A DNA stretch of 64,000 bases from Giesbergeria anulus (lineage in GTDB: Bacteria; Pseudomonadota; Gammaproteobacteria; Burkholderiales; Burkholderiaceae_C). The DNA is taken from contig NZ_FOGD01000001.1 in assembly GCF_900111115.1 (NCBI RefSeq), positions 304,910 through 368,909 of the forward strand. Direction: 5' to 3'. Positions within the stretch are counted from its first letter, which is position 1. Every line of letters begins with the position of its first letter. Positions 37,191 to 46,975 of the stretch are shown piece after piece. The translations under genes were made by a program, and so were the position numbers. The notes beneath the pieces are model-generated. The model searched no databases and had not been told where the DNA came from. It worked only from the letters and a program-made list of their open reading frames with translations.

Positions 37191-37348
37191 AAAAAAGATA
37201 GATTTACAAAGCTATTGGACTGTATGTCAAAATCTTTTCATTAACTCTTCATTAATTTTTCATTAAATTTTTTAATCGACACCTCGTTGACCTTTTATTG
37301 ACTTTTCTTTACATTTCCCCGCATTTTCCCGAACACAAGGACCCTGTC
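37191..37348. other. AT-rich region upstream of chemosensory cluster
   Basis: About 158 bp, rich in T and with repeated TTCATTAA/TTTTTCATT-like words, carrying no gene. It should contain the promoter of the che cluster. AAGGA (37337-37341) is the ribosome site of the first receptor gene. No clear hexamer pair was chosen. Confidence 0.4.
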
Positions 37349-39277
37349 GTGGCACTTCTGAAAAAATCCGTCTCCTCCCCCAGCAGCACTGACATCAGTA
37401 CTTCGGCCAGTAGCCGCAGCTCGGCCAGTGCCGCCCGTGAGGCCGAAGTGCAGCGCAAGCGCGCACGCACCTTGGCCAAGCAACAACAGGCGGCAGAACG
37501 CATTGCTGCCGCCACCGCACAGATGTCTTCGGGTATTGCCGAGGCTGCCTCCGCCGCCGAAGAACTCAAGCGCTCGACAGACCAAATCGCTAAGGGTGCC
37601 GAAGAGGCCTCTGGCGCTGCGCAAGAATCCCTCAGCGCCTTCAAGCAGGTAGAAAATGCCGTGACACGGCAAATGCAAAACGCCGAGCAAAGCCGCACCA
37701 AAGCCGAAGGCTGCCAAGCGTTAGTGGTTAAAGCGGGCGCCGAAGTGGTGACGCTGGTAAACAACGTGGCTGTCTCAGCGCAGCGCCAAGGTGCCTCCGT
37801 AGCAATGGTGGCCGAGCTGGAAAAACAAGCTGCCAACATTGGCGATATCGTCAAAGCTGTGGCTCGCATTGCCGACCAAACCAACCTGCTGGCCCTTAAC
37901 GCCGCTATTGAGGCTGCCCGTGCGGGCCAGCACGGCAAGGGCTTTGCCGTGGTGGCCGATGAGGTGCGCACACTGGCCGAAACTTCGGAAAAAAGCGCCA
38001 AGCAAATCCAAGGCTTGGTCGGGCAAATCCAACAAGAAGTCAGAATCATTGCCGATGGCATCGGCCAATCGGCCAAAACGGTAGAGACCGAAGCCGAAAA
38101 CGGCAGAACTATTAACCAACAGCTCGAACGCATTCGCACTGACATGGTCGATATCGTCAATGGCGTGGGCGAAATTGCCGCTGGTGCCATACAATCGGCG
38201 GCGGCCACCCGCCAAGCCCTTAAAGGCTCCGAAGACATCGCCAGCGCCGCAGAAGAACAGTCTGCTGCCGCCGAAGAAGCTGCTAAAACTGTGGCCGAGC
38301 AAACCCAGGCACTGTCGCAAAGCGAGCAAACTGCCGCCAGCCTGTCCGAATTGGCCGAAGACCTGAAAAAATCCACTGACGTCGCCAAGAGTGCCGAAGA
38401 AGTGGCATCAGCAGCAGAAGAACTGTCCGCCGCAGTGCAAGAAATCAGCCGCTCTGGTACGCAAATTGCCGCCGCCATTGAGCAAATTCGCAGAGGGGCA
38501 GAAGTGCAATCGGCAGGAGCTGAAGAGTCCGCAGCCGCCATCACGCAAATCGAGCGTGGCGCGCAGTTGGCCGTAGAGCGCGGCACCAGTAATACAGAAA
38601 AAGTAGCCAGCATCCGCCGCTTACTGGGCGAAAATAAGCAAACCGTCAACGGGTTGGTAGCCAGTATTCTGTCCTCGGCTGAGGCTACCCGCGTCAATAT
38701 TAAACAAGTCAAAGAGCTGGAACTGGTATCGCGGCGCATTGACAAAATCGTCGATGCGATTGCCACCGTCTCTATCCAAACCAATATGCTGGCCGTCAAT
38801 GGCTCCATTGAAGCGGCACGGGCTGGAGAATTTGGTAAGGGATTTGTTGTCGTAGCCACCGACATCCGCAACTTGGCCCAAGACTCGGCAGAAAATGCCG
38901 ACCGCATCAAAGACTTGGTCAAGGCCGTACAAGACCAAATTGGCTTGGTCGGGCGCGATCTGGACGAAATCGTGGCCACAGCCACCGCTGAAGTCGAAAA
39001 AGCCAAAGCCACTTCGGTCAACCTAGAGGCCATCGAGACCGACATTGCCGAAGTCGAGCAAAGCGCCACCGAAATTCTGGACGCTTCCACCGAAATCGGT
39101 GCCGCCATTGCCCAAGTCAAGCGCGGCGTTGAACAAATTTCTGCCGCCGCCCAAGAGGCATCCAAGGCTGCCAACGAAGCCGCTGCTGCTGCACGCCAGC
39201 AATCGCAAGGCGCTGAAGAGCTGGCCACCGCGATTGAAGAAGTGGCCTCGCTGGCTGATGAGCTGCAAAGCGCCTAA
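37349..39277 (+). CDS. Soluble chemoreceptor with two signalling modules
   Basis: A 642-aa protein without membrane helix or recognised ligand domain, almost wholly coiled coil. It contains two separate MCP hairpin tips: [20 protein letters not shown] near residue 190 and [20 protein letters not shown] near 490. The first is canonical. The second is altered (VNGS for LNAA) but still followed by [18 protein letters not shown]. The N-terminus is Ser/Thr-rich. GTG 37349 is taken as start because AAGGA lies 7 nt upstream; the ATG at 37298 has no ribosome site. It is the first gene of the cluster, 20 bp before the triple-CheW gene, and probably its cytoplasmic receptor. Confidence 0.85.
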   Translation: MALLKKSVSSPSSTDISTSASSRSSASAAREAEVQRKRARTLAKQQQAAERIAAATAQMSSGIAEAASAAEELKRSTDQIAKGAEEASGAAQESLSAFKQVENAVTRQMQNAEQSRTKAEGCQALVVKAGAEVVTLVNNVAVSAQRQGASVAMVAELEKQAANIGDIVKAVARIADQTNLLALNAAIEAARAGQHGKGFAVVADEVRTLAETSEKSAKQIQGLVGQIQQEVRIIADGIGQSAKTVETEAENGRTINQQLERIRTDMVDIVNGVGEIAAGAIQSAAATRQALKGSEDIASAAEEQSAAAEEAAKTVAEQTQALSQSEQTAASLSELAEDLKKSTDVAKSAEEVASAAEELSAAVQEISRSGTQIAAAIEQIRRGAEVQSAGAEESAAAITQIERGAQLAVERGTSNTEKVASIRRLLGENKQTVNGLVASILSSAEATRVNIKQVKELELVSRRIDKIVDAIATVSIQTNMLAVNGSIEAARAGEFGKGFVVVATDIRNLAQDSAENADRIKDLVKAVQDQIGLVGRDLDEIVATATAEVEKAKATSVNLEAIETDIAEVEQSATEILDASTEIGAAIAQVKRGVEQISAAAQEASKAANEAAAAARQQSQGAEELATAIEEVASLADELQSA

Positions 39278-39297
39278 ACCTAAAGCAAAGGCCCCAC

Positions 39298-40881
39298 ATG
39301 AGCAGCGAAACCAACCCTGAAGCCTCTGCCGTCTCCAGCAATGGCAACAATGGCGCAGGACTACAGTCTTCCGACACGCGCCAGTACGTGACCTTCATGG
39401 CCGGGGATGAGGTATTTGCCGTTGAGATGGCCCCGGTGCAAGAAATTATCCGCGTGCCCGCCGTGGTACGTGTGCCCCTGTCACCGCCCACGCTAGAAGG
39501 CTTGGCCAATCTACGCGGCAAGGTGCTGCCGATTGTCTCGCTACGCCGGGCGCTAGGCTTTGCCGAGCGCGAATCGGACGATACCTCCCGCGCTGTGGTC
39601 ATCAACCTCAGCCAGCCGATGGGCTTTGTGGTCGATCGTGTCGCCAGCGTAGTGGGCGTAGATGCCAGCAAGATCGAAGGCGTTGAGGGCATCCAAGGCA
39701 CCGTCAATACTGAGCTGCTGTCGGGGCTGATTAAAGACGTGGGCGGCCACGCGATGGTCATGGTGCTCAACTTTGAAAAACTCATTGCGCAAGAGTTCTC
39801 GCAGTTAAGCAACCTGCACCAGCGCCAAAACAGTGCCTTGCAATCGGGGCTGGATGCTGGGAAAAACCAAGGCGAAGCTGAACGCAGCAGCGAAGAAGAA
39901 CTGCATTTGGTCAGCTTTGCGGTCGCTCAACAAGAGTACGCCATTGCCATTGAAGATGTACAAGAAATTGTGCAAGTTCCTGAGCAAATCGTACAAGTGC
40001 CCCATGCCCAATCCCATGTGCTGGGGGTCATGACGCTGCGCAGCCGCTTGCTGCCGCTGGTGTCCTTGCGGCGCATGTTCGCACTGCCTGAGCAATCGGC
40101 CAACGAGCAAAGCCGCATTGTTGTGGTGTCGATTCGTGGCGCTTCGGTGGGTATTGTGGTGGACAACGTCAACGAGGTGCTGCGCGTGCCACGGCGCAAC
40201 GTTGAAACCATGCCCAGCCTGCTGGCCCGCGATGGCGACATGGCCGACATCACTGACATTTGCCGCTTGGCCGAAGGCAAGCGCTTGGTCTCTATCGTCT
40301 CTACCGACAACCTGTTCCGCCATTCGTCTATCAAAGAGGCTCTGAGCACCGTGACCGCCAATAACGACGCTACCAGCACTGCCGACCACAACCGCAACGA
40401 TGCCCAACAAAGCCAAACCGGCGATGATGAGCAGGTGGTAGTGTTCCGCTTGGGCACCGAAGAGTTTGGCGTGCCCATCGACAGCGTGCAAGAAATTGTC
40501 CGCGTGCCCGAAACCTTAACCCATGTGCCCAAAGCCCCCGCTGCCGTAGAGGGCGTGATTAACCTGCGCGGCACCGTGCTGCCGGTGGTAGACCTGCGCC
40601 GCCGCTTGGGGCTGCCCACCGTGGCACGCAACGATGGCCAGCGCATTGTGGTGTTTTTGATTCGCGGCGTGCGTACCGGTTTTATTGTTGATGCCGTGGC
40701 CGAAGTGCTCAAAGTGCCGCGCCACGCCATTGAGCCAGCGCCTTGCCTATCGAGCGAACAAGTCACGCTGTTGGCACGCATGGCTAATTTAGAAAAGCAA
40801 AAGCGCATGTTGCAGTTGATCGACCCCGACCACCTGCTCAGTAGTGGCGACCTAACCTCCATGAACAACATAGCAAGCTAA
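39298..40881 (+). CDS. Triple CheW-domain coupling protein
   Basis: A 527-aa protein of three CheW domains in tandem: about residues 28-165 (YVTFMAGDEVFAVEMAPVQEIIRVP), 200-350 (HLVSFAVAQQEYAIAIEDVQEIVQVP) and 378-515 (VVVFRLGTEEFGVPIDSVQEIVRVP). Each has the receptor/kinase-binding core. The linkers are hydrophilic. CheW couples receptors to CheA; a three-domain form could bridge several partners or match the double-headed receptor encoded upstream. It is 5 bp before cheB. Confidence 0.93.
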   Translation: MSSETNPEASAVSSNGNNGAGLQSSDTRQYVTFMAGDEVFAVEMAPVQEIIRVPAVVRVPLSPPTLEGLANLRGKVLPIVSLRRALGFAERESDDTSRAVVINLSQPMGFVVDRVASVVGVDASKIEGVEGIQGTVNTELLSGLIKDVGGHAMVMVLNFEKLIAQEFSQLSNLHQRQNSALQSGLDAGKNQGEAERSSEEELHLVSFAVAQQEYAIAIEDVQEIVQVPEQIVQVPHAQSHVLGVMTLRSRLLPLVSLRRMFALPEQSANEQSRIVVVSIRGASVGIVVDNVNEVLRVPRRNVETMPSLLARDGDMADITDICRLAEGKRLVSIVSTDNLFRHSSIKEALSTVTANNDATSTADHNRNDAQQSQTGDDEQVVVFRLGTEEFGVPIDSVQEIVRVPETLTHVPKAPAAVEGVINLRGTVLPVVDLRRRLGLPTVARNDGQRIVVFLIRGVRTGFIVDAVAEVLKVPRHAIEPAPCLSSEQVTLLARMANLEKQKRMLQLIDPDHLLSSGDLTSMNNIAS

Positions 40882-40886
40882 CAGGC

Positions 40887-41981
40887 ATGGCCCAAGCAGC
40901 ACCCATCAAATTGCTGATCGTCGATGACTCGGCGCTGATGCGCCGCCAGTTGTCGATGCTTTTTCAGGCTGAAGGCGATTTTGAAATCCGCCAAGCCCGA
41001 GACGGCATCGAAGCGGTGGAAGAAAACCGCAGCTTTCAGCCCGATGTGGTCACGCTCGACATCAATATGCCAGAGATGGATGGCATTACCGCACTGTCGC
41101 TCATCATGGCCGAGCGCCCGGTGCCGGTCATCATGGTATCGTCCCTGACCGAAAAGGGGGCCTTAGCCACCTTTGAAGCGCTCAATTTGGGGGCGGTAGA
41201 CTATGTGGCTAAACCGGGTGGCACCATTTCTCTATCGCTCACCACCATTCAGGCCGATCTGATTGCCAAGGTGCGCGGCGCTGTGCGTGCGCGCCCCAGC
41301 AAGCCACGCATGGCCAGCGCCAGAGCATCTGGCTTGGGCCAGCGCCTGCGCGAAGAACACGCCGTGGCTGCAAAGTCTCGTGCTACTACGGCCAGCCAGT
41401 CGAGTGCTGGGCTGCTGCTGATTGGTGTCTCTACTGGCGGGCCACGGGCACTCGAAGAAGTGCTGCCCTTGCTGCCAGCCGATTTTCCGTGGCCGGTACT
41501 GGTGGCACAGCACATGCCCGCCAGCTTTACCGCGCCCTTTGCAGCACGCCTTGACTCCATCTGTGCTCTCAACGTAGTAGAAGCCAGCCGCCCCATGCCG
41601 GTCACTCCCGGCACCATCTACATTGGCAAAGGCGGGGCCGACATGGTGCTTACCAAACGCGCCAACACACTCACGGTGCTGCCCAAGCCAGAATCGAGCG
41701 CGCATCTGTGGCATCCTTCGGTCGAGTTGCTGGGCCGCAGTGCGCTAGAACACGTCAATCCGCGTGCGTTGGTGGCCGTCATGCTGACTGGCATGGGCAA
41801 TGATGGCGCTGATGCCTTTGCCGAGATCAAAAAGCGTGGTGGTAAAACCATAGCCGAGTCTGAAGACACGGCAGTGGTTTTTGGTATGCCCGCTGAACTG
41901 ATTGAGCGTGGCGGTGCCTCACTGACACTGCGAATTGAGAAAATCGCCACGCAACTGAAAACTTGGGCTGCGCGCGGCTAG
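40887..41981 (+). CDS. cheB: Chemotaxis methylesterase CheB
   Basis: CheB demethylates and deamidates receptors when phosphorylated. The 364-aa protein has a receiver domain (Asp58 in VVTLDINMPEMDG, Lys in YVAKPGG), a linker, and a methylesterase domain with catalytic Ser in IGVSTGGPRALEE, His in LVAQHMPASF and Asp in TGMGNDGADAF. It is followed by a 149-bp gap holding a hairpin (42016-42036). Intact. Confidence 0.95.
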   Translation: MAQAAPIKLLIVDDSALMRRQLSMLFQAEGDFEIRQARDGIEAVEENRSFQPDVVTLDINMPEMDGITALSLIMAERPVPVIMVSSLTEKGALATFEALNLGAVDYVAKPGGTISLSLTTIQADLIAKVRGAVRARPSKPRMASARASGLGQRLREEHAVAAKSRATTASQSSAGLLLIGVSTGGPRALEEVLPLLPADFPWPVLVAQHMPASFTAPFAARLDSICALNVVEASRPMPVTPGTIYIGKGGADMVLTKRANTLTVLPKPESSAHLWHPSVELLGRSALEHVNPRALVAVMLTGMGNDGADAFAEIKKRGGKTIAESEDTAVVFGMPAELIERGGASLTLRIEKIATQLKTWAARG

Positions 41982-42015
41982 TAGAGCGTGTGCACAGGCC
42001 ACACACTCTATAAGG

Positions 42016-42036
42016 CAGGTGTGCTCAACACACCTG
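42016..42036 (+). other. Perfect hairpin between cheB and the HEAT gene
   Basis: CAGGTGTG and CACACCTG form an 8-bp stem around CTCAA. No T-run follows, so it is not a normal intrinsic terminator. It could be an mRNA processing or stability element, or an operator. Confidence 0.4.
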
Positions 42037-42130
42037 TGTCGAAACTGTTCTCACTCGTTCCTACCATGAGGCTGCGCCAATAAAGGCACCAGCTAGCCTT
42101 TTCAAATCCACCTCTTCACAAGGATCGACA

Positions 42131-42763
42131 GTGGCACTTATCAAACCGTCAGGACAAGAGAAGACTGCCACTGCGCCCCCAGAGCGTCGTCGCGCCACCC
42201 GTGACTGCCCACTACTGCGCGAGCAGTTACAAGACCCCCGCGCCGAAGTGCGGCGCTGGGCAGCGCGTGATTTAGTGGACTGCCCTGACAGCAGCCAAGC
42301 CGTGGTAGATAGGCTGATGATCGAGACCGAGCAATCGGTACGTGAAATCATGCTCACCACCTTGGTGCGCATAGCTGATGCACCTGCTTTGGCAGGACTG
42401 GTGCAATGCCTGCGCAGCGAAGAAACCGCGCTCCATAGCGAGGCCATCGAGGCACTACAGCAACTGCCTGAAGTGGTGGCACCCATCATGCGCCAATTGC
42501 TAGCAGACGACACCAGCGATGTGCGCATTTTTGCCGTCAATGTGCTCGAATCGCTGCGCCACCCGGAGGTAGAAACTTGGCTCACTGAAGTGATTGTGAG
42601 TGACCCGCACGTCAATGTGTGCGCCACTGCTGTCGATTTGCTAGGTGAAGTAGGCTCACGCGCTGCGCTGGGGCCTTTGCAGCAACTCAAAACCCGTTTC
42701 CCACAAGAGCCTTACATACAGTTTGCTGCTGACCTAGCTATCAAGCGCATCCAGGAAGCATAA
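42131..42763 (+). CDS. HEAT-repeat protein of the chemosensory cluster
   Basis: A 210-aa all-helical protein with about four HEAT-like repeats, for example DPRAEVRRWAARDLVDC, TEQSVREIMLTTLVRIAD, DTSDVRIFAVNVLESL and DPHVNVCATAVDLLGEVG. Start is GTG 42131 with AAGGA 7 nt upstream. It sits between cheB and cheR (7 bp before cheR), so it is most likely a scaffold or adaptor in signalling. No enzymatic motif is seen. Confidence 0.85.
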   Translation: MALIKPSGQEKTATAPPERRRATRDCPLLREQLQDPRAEVRRWAARDLVDCPDSSQAVVDRLMIETEQSVREIMLTTLVRIADAPALAGLVQCLRSEETALHSEAIEALQQLPEVVAPIMRQLLADDTSDVRIFAVNVLESLRHPEVETWLTEVIVSDPHVNVCATAVDLLGEVGSRAALGPLQQLKTRFPQEPYIQFAADLAIKRIQEA

Positions 42764-42770
42764 AACTACC

Positions 42771-43607
42771 ATGACTGAGCCCACCATTAGCGACGAAGAC
42801 TTTACCAAGTTTCGTGAGTTCTTTTACCGCAAAACGGGCATCCAATTTGATTCTGGCAAACGCTATTTTGTCGATAAGCGGCTTTTAGAACGCATGGCTG
42901 CAACCGATAATCAGGCTTTTCGCAGTTATTTTACGATGTTGCGCTTTCAGGCATCTGGCGAAGAATTACAGCACCTCACTAATCTTATGACGGTCAATGA
43001 GACCTATTTTTTCCGCGAGGAATACCAGTTTGATTGCTTGGTAAATTCTATTTTACCCGATTTGGTTGCGCAAAAAAATCACGATGGCCCCTTTCGTATT
43101 TGGGTGATCCCATCATCGTCTGGTGAAGAAGCCTACTCGATTGCCATTTTTTTGCTGGAACGCTGGGCCGATTTAAACCACTATGATGTTGAAATCATTG
43201 CATCTGATATCGATACCAGGATTTTGGCCCAAGCCAGGGCGGGGCTATATTCGGAGCGTTCCGTATCGCAAATGCCCGATTTTTATGTAAAAAAGTATTT
43301 TAAACGCGTAACCGGCGGACTTCAGTTGATTGACGATATCAGATCTTCGGTAGATTTCACCCAAGTAAATCTCTCTGATCGTGCCGACACGCGTCCTTAT
43401 CGTAATTTTGACGTCGTATTTTGCCGCAACCTGCTGATTTATTTTGATGATATTTCTCGCAAAGCCGCCGCAGAAACCTTTTACGATGCCCTGCGGCCAG
43501 GGGGCTTCATTTGCCTTGGACATTCCGAATCCATGAGTCGGATATCCGCACTGTATCGGGTACGAAAATTTCCTGAAGCCATTGTTTATCAAAAACCCAT
43601 CGAGTAA
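42771..43607 (+). CDS. cheR: Chemotaxis methyltransferase CheR
   Basis: CheR methylates receptor glutamates using SAM. The 278-aa protein has the N-terminal helical domain (DEDFTKFREFFYRKTGIQF), the VNETYFFREEYQFD segment and the SAM site IWVIPSSSGEEAYSIAIF. IIASDIDTRILAQARAG, the FDVVFCRNLLIYFD block and PGGFICLGHSESM follow. It lies directly before a CheY gene. Intact. Confidence 0.94.
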   Translation: MTEPTISDEDFTKFREFFYRKTGIQFDSGKRYFVDKRLLERMAATDNQAFRSYFTMLRFQASGEELQHLTNLMTVNETYFFREEYQFDCLVNSILPDLVAQKNHDGPFRIWVIPSSSGEEAYSIAIFLLERWADLNHYDVEIIASDIDTRILAQARAGLYSERSVSQMPDFYVKKYFKRVTGGLQLIDDIRSSVDFTQVNLSDRADTRPYRNFDVVFCRNLLIYFDDISRKAAAETFYDALRPGGFICLGHSESMSRISALYRVRKFPEAIVYQKPIE

Positions 43608-43611
43608 TGCC

Positions 43612-43983
43612 ATGAAACGGATTCTCATCATCGACGATGCTGCCACTGTGCGTATGTACCACCGGGATATTCTGGAGGCGGCAGGCTATGCCACCGAAGA
43701 GGCAGTCAATGGCCTTGAAGCCCTAGAAAAAACGCTGTTACAACCCTTTGACCTGTACTTGGTGGATGTGAACATGCCAAAACTAGACGGTTACGGCTTC
43801 CTGCGTGAGCTACGCCGCCAAGACGTGCCCCAAGCCCCGGCCATCATGGTATCGACCGAAGCCAGTGAGGATGACCGCCAACGCGCTTATGCCGCTGGGG
43901 CCAATCTGTACCTCGTCAAGCCGGTGCGGCCCGAACAATTGGTCGCGCCCATCCATCTGCTGCTGGGAGGCCCGCTGCCATGA
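43612..43983 (+). CDS. cheY: CheY-like response regulator (first)
   Basis: A 123-aa single receiver domain. Asp52 (LYLVDVNMPKLDG) is the phospho-acceptor, with the acidic pair IIDDA, the Ser/Thr in IMVSTEAS and Lys in YLVKPV. ATG 43612 (MKRILIIDD) follows the cheR stop by 4 bp. Its 3' end overlaps cheA (ATGA), so it is coupled to the kinase. It may act on the motor or as a phosphate sink; there is a second CheY in the same cluster. Confidence 0.92.
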   Translation: MKRILIIDDAATVRMYHRDILEAAGYATEEAVNGLEALEKTLLQPFDLYLVDVNMPKLDGYGFLRELRRQDVPQAPAIMVSTEASEDDRQRAYAAGANLYLVKPVRPEQLVAPIHLLLGGPLP

Positions 43984-46712
43984 ACGAGCTACTGGCACAA
44001 TTTCTTTCCGAAGCACGTGATGCGCTGGAGGGTATCGGCCAAACACTGATGGAGCTAGAGCACGCGCCCCAAGACGTGGAGCTGATGACCCAGCTGTTCC
44101 GGCTGGTGCATACCCTCAAGGGCAACAGCGGCCTGTTTGACTTCCCAGAAATGACGCGGGTGCTGCACGCAGGTGAAGACCTGATGGACGCCGTGCGCCA
44201 CGAGCGGGTAGGCTACTCTGAAACCTTGGCCGACCGCCTGCTCGAAGCGATGGACTTTATCGGCAGGCTGTGCGATGGCGTTGAAGCCGAACAGCCCCCA
44301 GACTCCTCCGTGGCAGCTGAGGCCGTGCGCTTGGCTGCCGGGCTGCGCCAGCTAGTGACCCCTGACAGCAACACTGGTGCCCACGACACCCGCCCACAGC
44401 CAGCGCCAGCGCCAGCCCCAGCAGCCAGCAAACCCGCAGCCCCCACACTGATCGTGCCCACAGCCACAGAACTGCTGCGCATTCCTGAAGCCATCCGGCT
44501 CCAAGCATGGCGACACGCACAAAATGCTGAGCACCTGCTCTGGGTGCGCTACCAGCCCGCCGAAGAATGCTTCTTTCAGGGCGAAGACCCACTGCACCAA
44601 GCCAAGCTCACTCCGGGGCTGCTGTGGGGCGGTATGCAGGCGCGCACCCAACCTTGGCCCGCGCTGGCCGACCTGGACGCCTACCGCTGTGAATTGGATT
44701 TTGGCCTGCTGGTACTGGGCCACCGCTCCGAGGTCGAAACCCATTTCCGCTACGTTCCAGAACAAATCGAGATACTGGGCATACCGGCACTGTGCCTAGC
44801 GCTACCCCAAGGAGACCCCAACGGCGGCCCGGTGTATGACGATTTTGTCACCGATGCCCTGCAATTTGTGCAGACACATGACATGGCGGGCTTGGTACGC
44901 ACGGTGCGGCTGATGTTGGAACTATCCAACAGTGGCCTCTGGCTGGCCTCGGCGCTGCGCTGGCTGCAAGCCCTGCTGCAAGTGCCCACGGCAGACTGGG
45001 CTGCCATCGAAACTTTGGTACTGTCAGTACGCACACTGCAAGTGCCCGATTGGGTGGCCTTTCTGCAAACGGCCACCGCCCCAGAGGCACCCAACAGCAC
45101 GCCAGCGCCCACTGCCGCCCCCATCGCGGTGGCTGCGCCACTACCAATCCAAGAAGCGCTCAATGCTGTGCTGGCGGTGCAGCGCGAGATACTAGCCCTG
45201 CCCGACGAAGACGCCTGGCTCACAGGCCGACTGAAGGCGGTAGCCGCCTCGCTTGCCCCTTGTCTCCATGCCACAGGCCGCGCAGCCCAATGTCCCGCAC
45301 TAGAAGCGGCCACCCAAGCCGCCTTGCAGACCAACAGCGCCGCCCCCTTGGCCGCTTGGCTAGAGTCGGTCTTTCCGCAGACTGAAACCGCCACAGCCTT
45401 GGTGGCAAACAGCGCCATTGCAAGCCCCACACCACCTCCAGCCCCAGAATCCATCCCCCTCAGTGATCCTGCCGAGCACGGCGAACACGGCGAGCCTAGC
45501 GACCCTAAAATGGGCCGCCGCAGCGACGACCACCTCAGCCCTAAGAGTCTGAAGGTCGATCAGGTCAAGGTTGACCGGCTGATGAACCTGATTGGAGAGA
45601 TGGTGGTGGCTAAAAACGCCATCCCCTATTTGGCAAACCGCGCCGAAAACCAATACGGTGTGCGCGAGCTGGCCCGCGAGATCAAGGCACAATACGCCGT
45701 CATCAACCGTATCTCCGAAGAAATGCAAGATGCCATCATGCAGGTGCGCATGATGCCGGTGTCATTTATCTTCCAGCGCTTTCCGCGCTTGGTGCGCGAC
45801 ACCTCGCGGCGCTTGGGCAAAGACATCAACCTGGTGCTAGAGGGCCAAGACACCGCCGCCGACAAAAACATCATTGAGGCGATGGGCGACCCGCTCATCC
45901 ATCTGGTGCGCAACAGCATCGACCACGGCCTAGAGCTGCCCGAAGTGCGCACCGCCGCCGGTAAACCGGCCCAAGGCACACTCAAAATTGTGGCACGCCA
46001 AGAGGCCGACCGGGTGGTGATTGAAATCAGCGACGACGGCAAAGGCATTGACCCTGAACTGATGAAGCGCAAAGCCTACGATAAAGGCTTGATTGACGAG
46101 GCCACACTAGAGCGCATCACCGACCAAGAGGCCATTAACCTGATTTTCTTGGCAGGTTTTTCTACCGCCGAAGTAGTCTCAGAATTGTCTGGGCGCGGTG
46201 TTGGTATGGACGTAGTGCGTACCGCCATTAACCGCGTCCATGGCACCATTACGCTAGAGAGCGTGCGCGGCCAAGGCACGCGCATTCGCCTGTCGCTGCC
46301 CTTGTCGATGGCCGTAACCAACGTCATGACCATTGAGGCAGACGCCCAAATTTTTGGCGTGCCCATTGACATGGTGGTAGAGACCGTACGCGTACCACGT
46401 TTGGCAGTGCGCGAAATCAAGCAAGGCATGGTCACGGTGCTGCGGGGCCGCGTGGTGCCGCTCAAATCGCTCCATCGGCTACTGGGTTTGGCCGCCCCAC
46501 CCCTGACCAACAGCAACAATGAATACGCCGTGCTGGTAGTGCGCGTGGGCCACGAAACGCTGGGCCTGCTGGTAGACAATTTTCATGAAACGGCAGACAT
46601 CATCCTCAAGCCACTGTCGGGAGTGCTGGCCGGGCTGGGTATGTATTCAGGCTCGGCGCTGATGGGCGACGGCTCGGTGCTGATGGTGCTCAACATCAAG
46701 GAGATACTCTGA
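43980..46712 (+). CDS. cheA: Chemotaxis histidine kinase CheA
   Basis: A 910-aa kinase. The N-terminal Hpt domain carries the phospho-acceptor His44 (LVHTLKGNSGLF). A long Ala/Pro-rich region of about 390 residues includes a second helical part without a clear Hpt motif. The dimerisation domain follows (VDRLMNLIGEMVVAKNAIP), then the ATPase domain (HLVRNSIDHGLE, DDGKGIDPE, GRGVGMDVV) and a C-terminal CheW-like domain. It starts inside the first cheY and ends on the STAS gene start (ATG overlapping TGA). Intact, and longer than E. coli CheA because of the central insert. Confidence 0.95.
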   Translation: MNELLAQFLSEARDALEGIGQTLMELEHAPQDVELMTQLFRLVHTLKGNSGLFDFPEMTRVLHAGEDLMDAVRHERVGYSETLADRLLEAMDFIGRLCDGVEAEQPPDSSVAAEAVRLAAGLRQLVTPDSNTGAHDTRPQPAPAPAPAASKPAAPTLIVPTATELLRIPEAIRLQAWRHAQNAEHLLWVRYQPAEECFFQGEDPLHQAKLTPGLLWGGMQARTQPWPALADLDAYRCELDFGLLVLGHRSEVETHFRYVPEQIEILGIPALCLALPQGDPNGGPVYDDFVTDALQFVQTHDMAGLVRTVRLMLELSNSGLWLASALRWLQALLQVPTADWAAIETLVLSVRTLQVPDWVAFLQTATAPEAPNSTPAPTAAPIAVAAPLPIQEALNAVLAVQREILALPDEDAWLTGRLKAVAASLAPCLHATGRAAQCPALEAATQAALQTNSAAPLAAWLESVFPQTETATALVANSAIASPTPPPAPESIPLSDPAEHGEHGEPSDPKMGRRSDDHLSPKSLKVDQVKVDRLMNLIGEMVVAKNAIPYLANRAENQYGVRELAREIKAQYAVINRISEEMQDAIMQVRMMPVSFIFQRFPRLVRDTSRRLGKDINLVLEGQDTAADKNIIEAMGDPLIHLVRNSIDHGLELPEVRTAAGKPAQGTLKIVARQEADRVVIEISDDGKGIDPELMKRKAYDKGLIDEATLERITDQEAINLIFLAGFSTAEVVSELSGRGVGMDVVRTAINRVHGTITLESVRGQGTRIRLSLPLSMAVTNVMTIEADAQIFGVPIDMVVETVRVPRLAVREIKQGMVTVLRGRVVPLKSLHRLLGLAAPPLTNSNNEYAVLVVRVGHETLGLLVDNFHETADIILKPLSGVLAGLGMYSGSALMGDGSVLMVLNIKEIL

Positions 46713-46957
46713 TGCCTCTTGAGTTTCGCAAAAAACAAGTCCTGCTCAAAGGCATAGTCGGGGTAGAAGAGGCGGAAAATCTGCTGGGTTGGTTGCAAAA
46801 AAAATCAGGCGTCAGCGTTGATTTTTCTGCCTGCGAACACCTGCACCCGGCCAACATCCAAGTGCTGCTGGCGGCGCAGGTACGCATAGACGCTTGGCCC
46901 ACCGACGCCATACTGCAACAATTCCTTCAATCTATTTTTATCCGGCAGGGCCATTAA
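46712..46957 (+). CDS. Small STAS-like protein
   Basis: An 81-aa protein with the beta-alpha pattern of STAS/SpoIIAA domains (VLLKGIVGVEEAENLLGWLQ, VSVDFSACEHLHPANIQVLLAA). The position usually holding the phosphorylatable Ser of anti-anti-sigma factors reads HPANIQ, so classical phospho-switching looks lost. It is coupled to cheA by a 1-bp overlap. It may be a structural adaptor in the signalling array. The family assignment rests on pattern and context. Confidence 0.65.
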   Translation: MPLEFRKKQVLLKGIVGVEEAENLLGWLQKKSGVSVDFSACEHLHPANIQVLLAAQVRIDAWPTDAILQQFLQSIFIRQGH

Positions 46958-46975
46958 AGCCAGCCCCTTACCACC

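Noticed and set aside
36946-37266. Intact 106-residue protein at the receiver relic
   Set aside because: It lacks the first strand and acidic pair of a receiver and ends in non-homologous sequence, so I treat it as a pseudogene fragment.
37309-39228. 639-residue minus-strand frame opposite the soluble receptor gene
   Set aside because: An Ala/Ser-rich antisense shadow caused by the repetitive coiled-coil coding; no motifs.
39927-40871. 314-residue minus-strand frame opposite the triple-CheW gene
   Set aside because: A shadow; the Ser/Thr/Arg-rich composition is typical of antisense translation.
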